From Sphingomonas soli NBRC 100801 (GTDB taxonomy: Bacteria > Pseudomonadota > Alphaproteobacteria > Sphingomonadales > Sphingomonadaceae), in NCBI RefSeq assembly GCF_001591025.1, contig NZ_BCTZ01000012.1, positions 1-64,000 on the forward strand: a stretch of DNA of 64,000 nt, read 5' to 3'. The notes under the pieces are model-generated. The model had not been told where the DNA came from. It saw nothing but the letters and a program-made list of their open reading frames with translations, and did not search any database. Below, one piece after another: positions 8,098 through 16,739 of this stretch (its first letter is position 1; each line of letters starts with the position of its first letter). The position numbers and the translations under genes were made by a program.

Positions 8098-9021
8098 TCA
8101 ACGCGCCGGGTTGGTCGTCGTGGGGCCATGTTGCGGGAAGGACGGCGGATTCATCCCGGCAATCGCCGACGTTTCGCGTGGCGGAACAAGGGCCGCGCCG
8201 CCGTCTCCGGAAAAGTAAAAGGCCATGCCGGTCCGGTCGATCGCGGCGCGCAGCTTTTCGTCGGGCAACAGCGCGCAATAGGATTGCAGCGCCCGGGCAT
8301 AGGTCATGCCTTGCTCGAATCCGGCAAAGGGCCAGTCGCTTCCCCATAGCAGCCGCTCCGTCCCGCCCGCCGCGAGCAGCCGCGCCATCGCAGCGCGCGC
8401 CACTGCCGGCGAGGGCAGGCGGAAATCGGCCGAGACCTTGACCCAGGTGCGCCCGCGCCCGATCGAATCGAGCACGGCGCCAAAGGCCGGCCCGTCGAGC
8501 GCCGCCATATCCTCGGGCCGGGCGAAATGATCGATCACCAGCTTAGCCCCCGCATGCTCGACCGCCGCGATCACCGGCGGCAGGCGACCGAGATCGTCGT
8601 GAAGCTGCACATGCCACCCAAGATCCGCGACCAGCCCGAGCAGGCGGCTCCACGCCGGATCTCCCAGATCCGGGATCGCCCGGTTGCGCAGTTGCAAGCG
8701 TATGCCGACCGCGCCGTCCCCCGCCATCGCCTCCACCGCCGCACGCCCGATATCGGGGTCGACGATCACGGTGGTGCGCAGCGCCGGGGAGCCGCGCGTC
8801 GCCGCGAGCGAGTAATCGTTATAGGTGCCATAGAGGCTGGCGGCGGCGAGCACGCCATGGCCGACCCCCGCCGCCTCCAGCTCCGCGAGGAACTGCGCCG
8901 CCGTCGCCTCGCCCGGCGGCCGGTGCCACGCATCGGGAGCAAGCGGCATGTCGGCCGTGTAGATATGCGCATGGCAGTCTATCCGGGGGGCGGCGATCGG
9001 CGGTTCGGCAGTGTCGGACAT
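8098..9021 (-). CDS. Metal-dependent amidohydrolase (TIM-barrel, amidohydrolase-2 type)
   Basis: Protein of 307 aa of the amidohydrolase-related family (2-pyrone-4,6-dicarboxylate lactonase/ACMSD type). Visible metal and catalytic motifs are DCHAHIY (HxH) near residue 14, the histidine in LVIDHFARP and the aspartate in LLWGSDWPF. The start ATG at 9021 (MSDTAEPP) leaves a promoter region free; longer frames would cross the presumed operator at 9066. It is cytoplasmic and the first gene of the five-gene minus-strand operon, divergent from a second hydrolase of the same superfamily. The two may open related lactones, but substrates cannot be named. Confidence 0.87.
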   Translation of the reverse strand: MSDTAEPPIAAPRIDCHAHIYTADMPLAPDAWHRPPGEATAAQFLAELEAAGVGHGVLAAASLYGTYNDYSLAATRGSPALRTTVIVDPDIGRAAVEAMAGDGAVGIRLQLRNRAIPDLGDPAWSRLLGLVADLGWHVQLHDDLGRLPPVIAAVEHAGAKLVIDHFARPEDMAALDGPAFGAVLDSIGRGRTWVKVSADFRLPSPAVARAAMARLLAAGGTERLLWGSDWPFAGFEQGMTYARALQSYCALLPDEKLRAAIDRTGMAFYFSGDGGAALVPPRETSAIAGMNPPSFPQHGPTTTNPAR

Positions 9022-9065
9022 GCCCCTGGCATAAGCCTTACCCGGCCGCGGAATAAGCGCTCCGC

Positions 9066-9082
9066 GTTCCGCATCGTGAAAC
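9066..9082. promoter_or_regulatory. Putative IclR-type operator, copy B
   Basis: GTTCCGCATCGTGAAAC lies in the 133-bp divergent promoter region between the amidohydrolase operon and the LigI-like gene. It matches the reverse complement of the box at 3093-3109 in 15 of 17 positions. The IclR regulator gene is the second gene to the right, supporting local control. Confidence 0.55.
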
Positions 9083-9154
9083 GGCCGGGATATGCAAGCC
9101 GGCGCGCCCTGCCGCCCGGCTAGTCTTGCGGAGCAATAGGGGAGAGGGAGAGGG

Positions 9155-10018
9155 ATGGGCATGCTGGCCGAGGATCTTGCGACCGCGGGCTTCACGCTGC
9201 CCGCAGGAAGCTGCGACTCGCATTGCCATGTGTTCGGCCCGCCCGAGATCTTCCCTTATTCCCCCACGCGCAAGTATGAGCCGGCGACGTCGCCCAAAGA
9301 GACGCTTGCGGCGCTGCACGCGAGGCTGGGCATCGAGCGCGCGGTGATCGTCCAGGCGAGCGCGCATGGCACGGACAATCGCGCGATGCTCGATGCGATT
9401 CGCTGGCGGCCAAAGGCATGGCGCGGCGTGGCGGTGATCGATGACGGGATCAGCGACGCCGAGCTTGAGGCCATGGCGGAAGCCGGGGTTCGCGGCATCC
9501 GCTTCAACTTCGTCAAGACGCTGGGCGGCTATCCCGATCCAGATCTGTTCGCGCGATCGGTGGCGCGCGTCGCGCCGCTCGGCTGGCATGTCGTGCTGCA
9601 CGTGATGGGTGAGGATGTGCTCAACCTGCGCGGCACGATCCGCGCGCTGCGCCTGCCCTTCGTAATCGATCATATGGGCCGCATCGATACCGCGCTCGGC
9701 CTGGCGCAACCCGCTTTCGAAACGCTGCTCGAGCTCGTCCGGCTCGACGGCGCATGGGTCAAGCTTTCGGGTGCCGAGCGGATCAGCGATGCGCCCTATG
9801 ACGGCGCCCTGCCCTTTGCCCGCAGGATCGCCGCCACCCGGCCCGACCGGATCCTGTGGGGCACCGATTTCCCGCATCCCAACCTGCCGGCGCATGTCGA
9901 GGAACGCGATCTGGTGGACCTGATCCCATCCTATCTCGGCGATGCCGCCATCCGGCAGGCGATGCTGGTCGACAATCCTGCCCGCCTCTACGGGTTCGAC
10001 GAAGGCGGAACGGACTGA
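9155..10018 (+). CDS. LigI-like 2-pyrone-4,6-dicarboxylate lactonase family hydrolase
   Basis: Protein of 287 aa closely resembling the LigI/PDC hydrolase branch of the amidohydrolase superfamily: CDSHCHVFGP near residue 20, then FPYSPTRKY, VIVQASAHGTDN, GIRFNFVKTLGG, FVIDHMGR and LWGTDFPHPN. LigI opens the 2-pyrone-4,6-dicarboxylate lactone to 4-oxalomesaconate in the protocatechuate 4,5-cleavage and gallate routes, and the order and wording of these motifs follow it well. The ATG is preceded by GGGGAGAGGGAGAGGG. The ligJ, ligK and ring-cleavage dioxygenase genes are not in the window, so the substrate may be a related lactone. Confidence 0.85.
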   Translation: MGMLAEDLATAGFTLPAGSCDSHCHVFGPPEIFPYSPTRKYEPATSPKETLAALHARLGIERAVIVQASAHGTDNRAMLDAIRWRPKAWRGVAVIDDGISDAELEAMAEAGVRGIRFNFVKTLGGYPDPDLFARSVARVAPLGWHVVLHVMGEDVLNLRGTIRALRLPFVIDHMGRIDTALGLAQPAFETLLELVRLDGAWVKLSGAERISDAPYDGALPFARRIAATRPDRILWGTDFPHPNLPAHVEERDLVDLIPSYLGDAAIRQAMLVDNPARLYGFDEGGTD

Positions 10019-10067
10019 TGGCGAACGGCGCCGCCCGCCGCCTCGTACCTTTCGGGGCCAGGACCGC

Positions 10068-10952
10068 ATGACCGGGATGCAGCCGCTCTCCGGCCGCTTG
10101 CAGAGCAGCCACCCAGCGCTTAGCCTTGGCGGCGTGACCAATATTCCGGGCGGGACGGGCACCGCGCAACCCGCCTCCTCGTCTAACATTCAGGCCGTGT
10201 CGCGGGCCTTTGCCGTCCTCGAGGCGCTCAACCGCCGGGCGTGGAGCACGATCGGCCAGCTCCATCAGGATACCGGGCTGCCCAAGCCTACTTTGGTCCG
10301 CATGCTGCACACGCTGATCCAGTCGGGCTATGCGGCGAAGGATCCGCGGCAGAACGGCTATTGCGTCACGGTTCGCGTGCAGTCGCTGAGTTGCGGCTTC
10401 CATGGCGATCCGCTGGTGGTGGAGGCCGCGCGTCCCGGAGCCATCGCGCTCACCCGCGACCTTCATTGGCCGTCGGGCGTGGCGATTCTCGATGGCGATG
10501 CCGTGCGCATCCGCTTCAGCACCATCTATGACAGCTCGAACTCGCCCTTTCACGCGACGCTTAACATGCGTCTCAGCCTGTTCTCGAGCGCGCTCGGAAT
10601 GGCCTATTATGCCTTTTGCCCCGAATCCGAGCGCCGAATGCTGCGCAAGATGGTGGGCGACACGGAGGATGCGCTGCTAAAGGGGCGCGAAAAAGGCTGG
10701 CTCGAATGGCGCGTCCAGCGCGCGCGCGAACAGGGCTATGCCGAGCGCGATCCCGGCACCGAGCCGCGCAACTCTGGAACGATCGCGGTTCCGATCATGA
10801 AGGGCGATCGGGTCGCCGCGACCATCGGGCTCACCTTCTTTCGCCGGGGCGTTCAGGAAGACGATACGGTGCGCTACGTCGCCGCGCTCCGCCGCACCGC
10901 GCTCGCGATCGAGCACCAGATGGCCTCCTTCGAAGCGGTCGGCGCGAGCTAG
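10068..10952 (+). CDS. IclR-family transcriptional regulator (MhpR-like)
   Basis: Protein of 294 aa. An N-terminal winged helix (IQAVSRAFAVLEALNRR... TIGQLHQDTGLPKPTLVRMLHTL, about residues 42-90) is followed by an IclR effector domain (GSGVAILDGD-like stretch, SSALGMAYYAF, ATIGLTFF). The WSTIGQLHQDTGLPKPT wording resembles MhpR-type activators of phenylpropionate catabolism. Start ATG at 10068 is 49 bp after the LigI-like gene; an earlier frame overlaps that gene. Most likely it controls the flanking cupin, aldolase, amidohydrolase and LigI-like units through the GTTTC-N7-GAAAC-like boxes. Activator or repressor role is not visible. Confidence 0.9.
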   Translation: MTGMQPLSGRLQSSHPALSLGGVTNIPGGTGTAQPASSSNIQAVSRAFAVLEALNRRAWSTIGQLHQDTGLPKPTLVRMLHTLIQSGYAAKDPRQNGYCVTVRVQSLSCGFHGDPLVVEAARPGAIALTRDLHWPSGVAILDGDAVRIRFSTIYDSSNSPFHATLNMRLSLFSSALGMAYYAFCPESERRMLRKMVGDTEDALLKGREKGWLEWRVQRAREQGYAERDPGTEPRNSGTIAVPIMKGDRVAATIGLTFFRRGVQEDDTVRYVAALRRTALAIEHQMASFEAVGAS

Positions 10953-11089
10953 CATCTGATCCGTCCGGATCGAACCGACGCAAGATGCCCGGAGCCAGCC
11001 CTTGCTCCCGCCGGGCTGGCCCCGATTCACCTTTGCTGAAAGTGTCCGCGGCATTCCGGGGAGCCTCACTTGGCCTCCCCGCTTCTCGC

Positions 11090-12061
11090 TCAGAGGCGCA
11101 GCGCCTCGCGATAGACACTGGTATCGATCAACCGCGAAAGCTCCTCGCGTGAGCGGGCCGCTCGGCCCTCGTGCTTCGCCAGCCAGACATCCTCCTCGAC
11201 CAGCACGTCGAGCATGTCCTCGGCAAAGTTTGCGACATAGGCGTGGTGCTTCCACGAATTCTGGACCTCTTCCAGCGTGAAGTTCCCGCTCTTCGCCATC
11301 GCCGCCTGCGCCGCGCTCGGATCGCGATTGAGCGCCGCAGTCGCATCGATGATGCCGCGCACGAACCGGACGATGCTCGCGCGCTTCACCGGATCGTTCA
11401 GCGCGCCCGCCGTGGTGTTGAGATTGAACAGCTCGCGATAGATTCCACGGCCGCTGAACTCGATCGCATCGGCGCCGAGCACGCGCGCGGCATTCTCGCT
11501 GTGCGGTTCCCAGATCGCAATGGCATCGACCTCCTTGCGGTCGATCGCCTCCACCATCTTCCCAAGCGGATTAAGCTCGACGACGGTAACGTCCTCGATG
11601 GTCAGCCCCGCCGTGCGCAACATCTTTTCGAGGAAATAGCCCGACGAGGCGAGCTTCCACGTAGCGACGCGCTTGCCCTTCAGGTCGGCGATCGAATTGA
11701 TCCCGGCCGATTTGCGCGCGACGACGCGGTACAGGCCCTCGGCGACGGTCATGATGATCCGCACATCGGGATTCTTGACCGAGACGCGCAGCGCCTGGGT
11801 CTCGGCATTGGTGGCGATGTCGGCGGGCGGGTTCCAGTACAGGCTGGCCACGCCGCCCATCTTGATCGCCTGATCGGGATATAGCGCCTGCATCGTCATC
11901 AGCACCGGCGCGAGTTCCACCACGGTGAGCGCGCCGGAAACGGCGAGCGGCGCGGCCGGGGCGGCGACGGGCGCCACCGGCTGCTCCGCGGTTTTCGCGC
12001 ATCCGGCGAGCGTGGTCAAAGCGAGCATCAGGCCGATCAGGCCTCGCATCGGGTTTCTCAT
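11090..12061 (-). CDS. Periplasmic substrate-binding lipoprotein, SsuA/NMT1-like, orphan
   Basis: Protein of 323 aa with a lipoprotein signal (GLMLALTTLAGC, Cys at about residue 21). The mature part follows the ABC-type nitrate/sulfonate/taurine solute-binding fold: SIADLKGKRVATWKLASSGYFLEKML, VELNPLGKMVEAIDRKEVDAIAIWEP. No permease or ATPase gene is nearby; it follows a TonB receptor gene on the same strand, separated by a strong terminator. The start is preceded by AGGAG with 8-nt spacing. It may serve an ABC importer encoded elsewhere, or hand ligand from the receptor to another carrier. The ligand is unknown. Confidence 0.85.
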   Translation of the reverse strand: MRNPMRGLIGLMLALTTLAGCAKTAEQPVAPVAAPAAPLAVSGALTVVELAPVLMTMQALYPDQAIKMGGVASLYWNPPADIATNAETQALRVSVKNPDVRIIMTVAEGLYRVVARKSAGINSIADLKGKRVATWKLASSGYFLEKMLRTAGLTIEDVTVVELNPLGKMVEAIDRKEVDAIAIWEPHSENAARVLGADAIEFSGRGIYRELFNLNTTAGALNDPVKRASIVRFVRGIIDATAALNRDPSAAQAAMAKSGNFTLEEVQNSWKHHAYVANFAEDMLDVLVEEDVWLAKHEGRAARSREELSRLIDTSVYREALRL

Positions 12062-12093
12062 GCTGCCGTCTCCTGGATGGCGGGTTTCAAATC

Positions 12094-12130
12094 AAAAAAT
12101 GTCCGCCGGCGCGCAACCGCGCCAGCGGAC
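12094..12130 (-). terminator. Intrinsic terminator after the TonB receptor gene
   Basis: On the minus strand GTCCGCTGGCGC and GCGCCGGCGGAC form a 12-bp stem with one mismatch and a GGTTGC loop, followed by ATTTTTTG. It sits between the receptor stop codon and the start of the binding-protein gene, so most receptor transcripts should end here. Confidence 0.85.
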
Positions 12131-12145
12131 AGCAGGGGTACTCAA

Positions 12146-15100
12146 TCAGAACTTGATGCGCACGCCAGCCTTGTACCGGGGGCCGAACGTATCGTGATAG
12201 GTCGGGTTGGTCGGGTAGAAGGAACCCAGGTTGAACCCGCCGCCGCCCGGCGCGATCGCCGGATCCTTGGCGAAGATATTGTCGAACACGCCGAACAGCT
12301 CGATCCCGTCCTTCCGGTCGAACGCCGGCAGACGATAGGTGAGGCCGAGCGAGAAATAGGCGGCGCTCTTCACGCGGTTGGTCGAAATGCTGTTCACCAG
12401 CGAGGTGCTGTAACCGGGATCCTCCGGCCCGATCTTGCCCACATCGAGCTTGCCGCCGCCCACATAGGTCATCCGAAGCGCCGCGGTGAACGGCTCGGTG
12501 CTATAGGTGACGAAGCCGTTCCACAGCCATTTCGGCGAGCTCGAGAAATCGCCCGTATCGCGCAGCTGCGCCGCCTGGCCCGCATAGTTGATGGCGGGTA
12601 CGTCCGGCGCGGCCTGAATCAGGAAATCATATTGGTTCGTGCCCAGAAGCCGCACGTTGAGCTTGCCCGCCCAGTCCGCAACGATGCTGCTCAGCGACAT
12701 GTCGTAGCTGACTTCGATGTCGAACCCGCGCGATACGAAGCGGCCGAGATTGACGCGGCGAGCATCGATGAACGTGATGTCCGTCGGGCTGTTCGAGGTG
12801 ATACGATCGCAGAACGTGTTGTTCTTGAAGCAGAAATCTACGATGCGCTGGCCGTTCAGATTGGTCACCGCGTCGCGGATCTGGATCTGGTACCAGTCGA
12901 CGCCGATGCGCAGGCCGGGGATGAAGCTGGGCGAGAAGACCGCGCCGAGCGTCGTCGTATCCGCCTTTTCCGCGCCCAGCGCGAAGCTGCCGCCGCTCAG
13001 GATCGGCGTCGGATCGTCGCCAAGCTGCGGCGAGCCGGGGATATTGGGATTGTCCACCGTGCCTGCCGCCGATCCGGTTTCCGAAGGCACCATCTCGAGG
13101 AACAGCTCGCGGAAACCGGCGATGCGGATGTCGCGCGAACGGGTGGCGCGGAAACGCAGCATGTCGAAGGGCTCATAGATCGCACCGGCTTTCCAGCTCA
13201 GCGCGGTGGTGACCTTGGTTTCCTTCGTCACGTCGTTGGTACTGCGATTGCGCGTCCACCGAACGGCGCCGTTGAGTTCCAGCCCCTTGCCGAGCACCCA
13301 ATCCTTGAACACCGGCACATTGGCCTCGCCAAAGCCTTCGAGCACCTGGATCGAGCCTGCATAATCGAGACCGAAGTTCGAGTTGTAATCGGCGTAATCG
13401 GTGATGTTGCCATGGACGACATTACCGCCCTCTGAGCGCCAGTCGATGCCCGCCGCGACGCCGATCCCGCCTGCGGAGCGGCCGCTGAACAGCTCGCCGC
13501 GGATGTTGGCCGAGGCAGCATGCTGCTTGAAGAAAAAGTCCTCCATCACCGGGCGGTAGACATAGTCGATCGCCGCCTGGCTGAGATTGTTGAGGCCGAA
13601 CATGTTCATCGGCTCGCAGCCCTTGGAGCGCGGATCGGGGTTCGCCTTCAGCGTTTCCGCGCAGACGATCTTGCCCCCCGGCCCGACGACCGCATCGAGC
13701 GCGAAGACGAACGGCGTGTTCACGCGCGAGCGCGACGCGGTCTGGTGGCGGCGGTTCTCGCCATATTGGTAATAGGCTTCGACAACCCAGCTCGAGCCGA
13801 TCTCACCCTTCAGGCCGGCCATCCCGCGAAACACCTTCGCGTCGACCGTGTTGAGCGACTTGATCTGACCGTCCAGATCCTTGCCGAGGCTGAACTCGGT
13901 GCCGTTGAGCAACGCGCGCAGATCGGCAGGGACGAACGGGTTGGTGGGCTTCACGAAATAGGTCGAGCGCGGTCCGGCCGTCGATCCCACCGAAGACGCG
14001 TCGCGCGTGGCATAGGTGAACTCGCCGGAGAGTTCCCAGCTCGGCGTCAGCTCGTAATGGCCGAACGCATAGGCGACCTTGCGGGTGACCGGGGTGCGCA
14101 GCAGCGAATCGGCATAGGTCGATGCGCCGTCACCGCCCTGCCGCGCGCCCAGTCCTGCGTTCGAAACGTACAGGCCGGGATCGAAATCGAGCACGCCGGT
14201 GCCGGCGTCGTTGAAGCGCTTGTTGCGGGCGGCCAGCGCCGCGGGCGCGCGGTTGCGCACCACGCCGCGCGGATCGTTGAACGCCTGGCGCGAGTTCGGG
14301 CCGACGATGAAGTTGGGCAGGCCATAGCCCGGCGATCCGGGGATATTATATCCCGAAAGCGTGCCGTTGGGCAGGATCGTCTGGGCGTTGGTGTAGAAAT
14401 CCCAGCCTTCCGCGCACCATGGGCGCACATCGGAGCAGGCACCGATGCCTTCCTGCTTCTGATATTCGAACGCCGCCGCGATATGGCCGCGATCGCCCGC
14501 GAAGCGCGTCCCCCATGCTACCGAGCCGTGATAGTTCTTGCCGTCGCCATAGGTGGTCTGCCCATAGTCGATCTCGGCCTTGAAGCCGGTGAACTTGCGG
14601 TTGAGGATGACGTTGACGACGCCCGCCACCGCGTCCGAGCCATAGGCGGCCGATGCGCCGCCGGTGACCGTCTCGACCCGCTCGATCAGCGCCGAGGGGA
14701 TGACGTTGAGATCGACCGAGCCGCCATCCGAGCTGGGGATGAACCGGCGAGTGTTGACCAGCGTCAGCGTGCGGGTGCCTGAGGTCGGATTGAGTCCACG
14801 AAGGTTGACGAAGGAGGAGCCGACATTGGCGCTCGCGCCATAGCCGACATTGGCATCCGACTGGGAGGCGATGTTCTGCGGCACGAAGCGGATCGCTTCG
14901 GCGATATTGGACTGGCCCAGGCTTTCCAGAAGGTCCGAACCGACCACGGTGCGCGGGGTGGGGGCGTCCATGCCGGTGCGCGCCACGCGCGATCCGGTGA
15001 CCAGGATCTCCTGGCTGTCCATCTGCGGCTCTTCGGCGGTCGCGGTCTGCGGTACGGTGGCGGGTTCCTCTGCAACCTGCGCCTGCGCGGCCAGCGGGAA

Positions 15101-15157
15101 CGCGAAAATCGTGAGAGCGGAGCTCAGCAAAATTGCACGGATTTCAGGCTTGCGCAT
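12146..15157 (-). CDS. TonB-dependent outer-membrane receptor (large, 1003 aa)
   Basis: Outer-membrane receptor with a signal peptide (IRAILLSSALTIFAFPLAAQA), a plug domain (EILVTGSRVART at about residue 54, VNLRGLNPTSGTRTLTLVNTRR, GASAAYGSDAVAGVVNVIL) and a long beta-barrel ending in ...RYKAGVRIKF with a terminal phenylalanine. The size and the 'ILVTGSR' plug start are typical of sphingomonad receptors for carbohydrates or other large organic ligands. Start ATG at 15157 is chosen over 15172 because GGGGAGG precedes it. It is divergent from the GDSL esterase gene across operator site 1 (CAATCGATTG at 15276). The ligand is unknown; co-regulation suggests an acylated sugar. Confidence 0.93.
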   Translation of the reverse strand: MRKPEIRAILLSSALTIFAFPLAAQAQVAEEPATVPQTATAEEPQMDSQEILVTGSRVARTGMDAPTPRTVVGSDLLESLGQSNIAEAIRFVPQNIASQSDANVGYGASANVGSSFVNLRGLNPTSGTRTLTLVNTRRFIPSSDGGSVDLNVIPSALIERVETVTGGASAAYGSDAVAGVVNVILNRKFTGFKAEIDYGQTTYGDGKNYHGSVAWGTRFAGDRGHIAAAFEYQKQEGIGACSDVRPWCAEGWDFYTNAQTILPNGTLSGYNIPGSPGYGLPNFIVGPNSRQAFNDPRGVVRNRAPAALAARNKRFNDAGTGVLDFDPGLYVSNAGLGARQGGDGASTYADSLLRTPVTRKVAYAFGHYELTPSWELSGEFTYATRDASSVGSTAGPRSTYFVKPTNPFVPADLRALLNGTEFSLGKDLDGQIKSLNTVDAKVFRGMAGLKGEIGSSWVVEAYYQYGENRRHQTASRSRVNTPFVFALDAVVGPGGKIVCAETLKANPDPRSKGCEPMNMFGLNNLSQAAIDYVYRPVMEDFFFKQHAASANIRGELFSGRSAGGIGVAAGIDWRSEGGNVVHGNITDYADYNSNFGLDYAGSIQVLEGFGEANVPVFKDWVLGKGLELNGAVRWTRNRSTNDVTKETKVTTALSWKAGAIYEPFDMLRFRATRSRDIRIAGFRELFLEMVPSETGSAAGTVDNPNIPGSPQLGDDPTPILSGGSFALGAEKADTTTLGAVFSPSFIPGLRIGVDWYQIQIRDAVTNLNGQRIVDFCFKNNTFCDRITSNSPTDITFIDARRVNLGRFVSRGFDIEVSYDMSLSSIVADWAGKLNVRLLGTNQYDFLIQAAPDVPAINYAGQAAQLRDTGDFSSSPKWLWNGFVTYSTEPFTAALRMTYVGGGKLDVGKIGPEDPGYSTSLVNSISTNRVKSAAYFSLGLTYRLPAFDRKDGIELFGVFDNIFAKDPAIAPGGGGFNLGSFYPTNPTYHDTFGPRYKAGVRIKF

Positions 15158-15275
15158 TCTAGTCCTCCCCATTCGTTCTTATCAATTGCCTTTGGGGTAG
15201 CCGCGACCCGCCACGTTGCTCCCGCCTTATTTGGCGCAGTTTCACATCGTGGAATATCCTGAGAGCCATGAGCCT

Positions 15276-15285
15276 CAATCGATTG
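15276..15285. promoter_or_regulatory. LacI-type operator site 1 (CAATCGATTG)
   Basis: Perfect 10-bp palindrome, 118 bp from the TonB receptor start (minus) and 60 bp from the GDSL esterase start (plus). It is one of seven identical copies in the 15-33 kb island. LacI-family repressors bind palindromes with a central CG, so the LacI gene at 16740 is the likely partner (inference). Confidence 0.75.
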
Positions 15286-15345
15286 CATAAATCGCCGATC
15301 GATGCTTTCTTCGTGTCGGCCGAGACGCGCCACGAGAGGAGTCCC

Positions 15346-16644
15346 ATGCATTTGAAAGCGATCCCGCGCTCCGGCGCGTTCCTGTTTGCCATTCTGACGA
15401 TCGCCGCCGCACCGGCCGCCGCCGCGCAGGATCGCTGGGTCGGCGCATGGGGTACCGCGCAGCAGCTTGCCCCCATGCCCGCGCCGCCGCCGATGCCGCG
15501 CCCCGCCGGTGCGGACAAGCCCGCGCCGTCCCCGCCCTCTGCCCCCTCGCCGATCGTGCCCACGCCCGCCAGCCTCAAGGATCAGACGGTGCGGATGGTC
15601 ATCCGCCCGACCATCGGCGGCAGCGTGGTGCGCGCGCAATTCTCCAACGCCTCGGGCGGCGCACCGGTCACGATCGGGCGCGCGCGACTGGCCAAGAGCG
15701 TGAGCGGGGGCGGCATCGCCCCCGGCAGCGACCGCGCGCTCAGCTTCTCCGGCGCGGCATCGGTCACCATCCCCGCAGGCGCGGTAGCGGTCAGCGATCC
15801 CGTCGCGCTGGAAGTCGCGCCTTTCGAGCTGCTCGCGGTCTCGATCCACCTGCCCGAGGAGACCGCGGTGAATACGCTTCACCCGCTCGGCCTGCGCACC
15901 ACCTATATCGCCGCGGGCGACCGCACGGCAGACGCGGCGCTGCCCGGCGCGGAGACCAACCGCTCCTATTTCTGGCTGACCGGGGTGGAAGTGCAGGCAC
16001 CCGAGACCGCCGGCGCGATCGTCACCTTCGGCGATTCGATCACCGACGGCTATGGCACCACCCCCGATACCGGCCGCGCCTGGCCCGATCTGCTCGCCGG
16101 GCGGCTGCAGGCCGACCCGCGCACCCGGGGGCTCTCGGTCCTCAACATGGGCATTTCGGGCAACCGCGTGCGCCGCGACGGCGCGGGGCTGTCCGCGCTC
16201 GCCCGCTTCGACCGCGACGTGCTGGCGCGCCCGGGCGTGCGCTGGGTGGTACTGCTCGAAGGGATCAACGACATCAACATCGCGGCGATCCCCGGCATCC
16301 CCGCGACCGAGGCGGTGACGGCAGAGCAGCTCATCGCCGCTTATTCGCAATTCGTCGATCGCGCGCATCTGCACGGCATCAAGGTGGCGGGCGCGACGAT
16401 CACGCCGACCGAAGGCCTGTGGCTCTACAGCGACAAGACCGAGGCGATCCGCCAGGCGGTCAATGCGTGGATCCGCACCGGCGGCGAGTTCGACGCCGTA
16501 ATCGATTTCGACGCGGCGGTCCGCGATCCCGCACAGCCCACGCGGATGAAGCCCGCCTTCGATCCCGGCGACCATGTCCACCCCAATGACGCAGGCAATG
16601 CGGCAATGGCTGCGGCGATCGACATCGGCATCTTCGCCCGCTGA
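15346..16644 (+). CDS. Secreted SGNH/GDSL-family esterase
   Basis: Protein of 432 aa with a signal peptide (AFLFAILTIAAAPAAAAQ). A Pro/Ala-rich linker around residues 45-75 precedes a beta-rich N-terminal domain, then an SGNH hydrolase domain: block I GDSITDGYG near residue 229 (catalytic Ser), GISGNRV (Gly/Asn blocks), LEGINDINI, and DPGDHVHPND with the catalytic Asp/His. Such enzymes remove acetyl or other acyl groups from sugars. ATG at 15346 follows GAGGAG; a longer frame to 15268 would run over operator site 1. It is the first plus-strand gene of the esterase island. Confidence 0.9.
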   Translation: MHLKAIPRSGAFLFAILTIAAAPAAAAQDRWVGAWGTAQQLAPMPAPPPMPRPAGADKPAPSPPSAPSPIVPTPASLKDQTVRMVIRPTIGGSVVRAQFSNASGGAPVTIGRARLAKSVSGGGIAPGSDRALSFSGAASVTIPAGAVAVSDPVALEVAPFELLAVSIHLPEETAVNTLHPLGLRTTYIAAGDRTADAALPGAETNRSYFWLTGVEVQAPETAGAIVTFGDSITDGYGTTPDTGRAWPDLLAGRLQADPRTRGLSVLNMGISGNRVRRDGAGLSALARFDRDVLARPGVRWVVLLEGINDINIAAIPGIPATEAVTAEQLIAAYSQFVDRAHLHGIKVAGATITPTEGLWLYSDKTEAIRQAVNAWIRTGGEFDAVIDFDAAVRDPAQPTRMKPAFDPGDHVHPNDAGNAAMAAAIDIGIFAR

Positions 16645-16660
16645 TCCACCTGAACGACAC

Positions 16661-16705
16661 CGGCTGCAACTCGCCGATCGGCTGGTTGCAATGCAGTTGC
16701 AGCCG
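16661..16705. promoter_or_regulatory. Long inverted repeat upstream of the LacI gene
   Basis: CGGCTGCAACT (16661-16671) and AGTTGCAGCCG (16695-16705) are perfect 11-bp inverted repeats 23 bp apart. The palindrome GCCGATCGGC and TTGCAATGCAGTTGCA lie in or beside the interval. It sits 35-80 bp before the TTG start. It could be an autoregulatory operator related to TGCAATCGATTGCA, or a terminator-type hairpin for the GDSL gene without a T tract. Confidence 0.45.
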
Positions 16706-16739
16706 ACTTACCTCGTGACGCGCTTGGGGGAGAGAGCGG

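Noticed and set aside
12077..13435. 452-codon open frame antisense to the TonB receptor gene
   Set aside because: Arg/Ala/Asp-rich composition of an opposite-phase shadow in GC-rich coding DNA; the receptor on the other strand is unmistakable.
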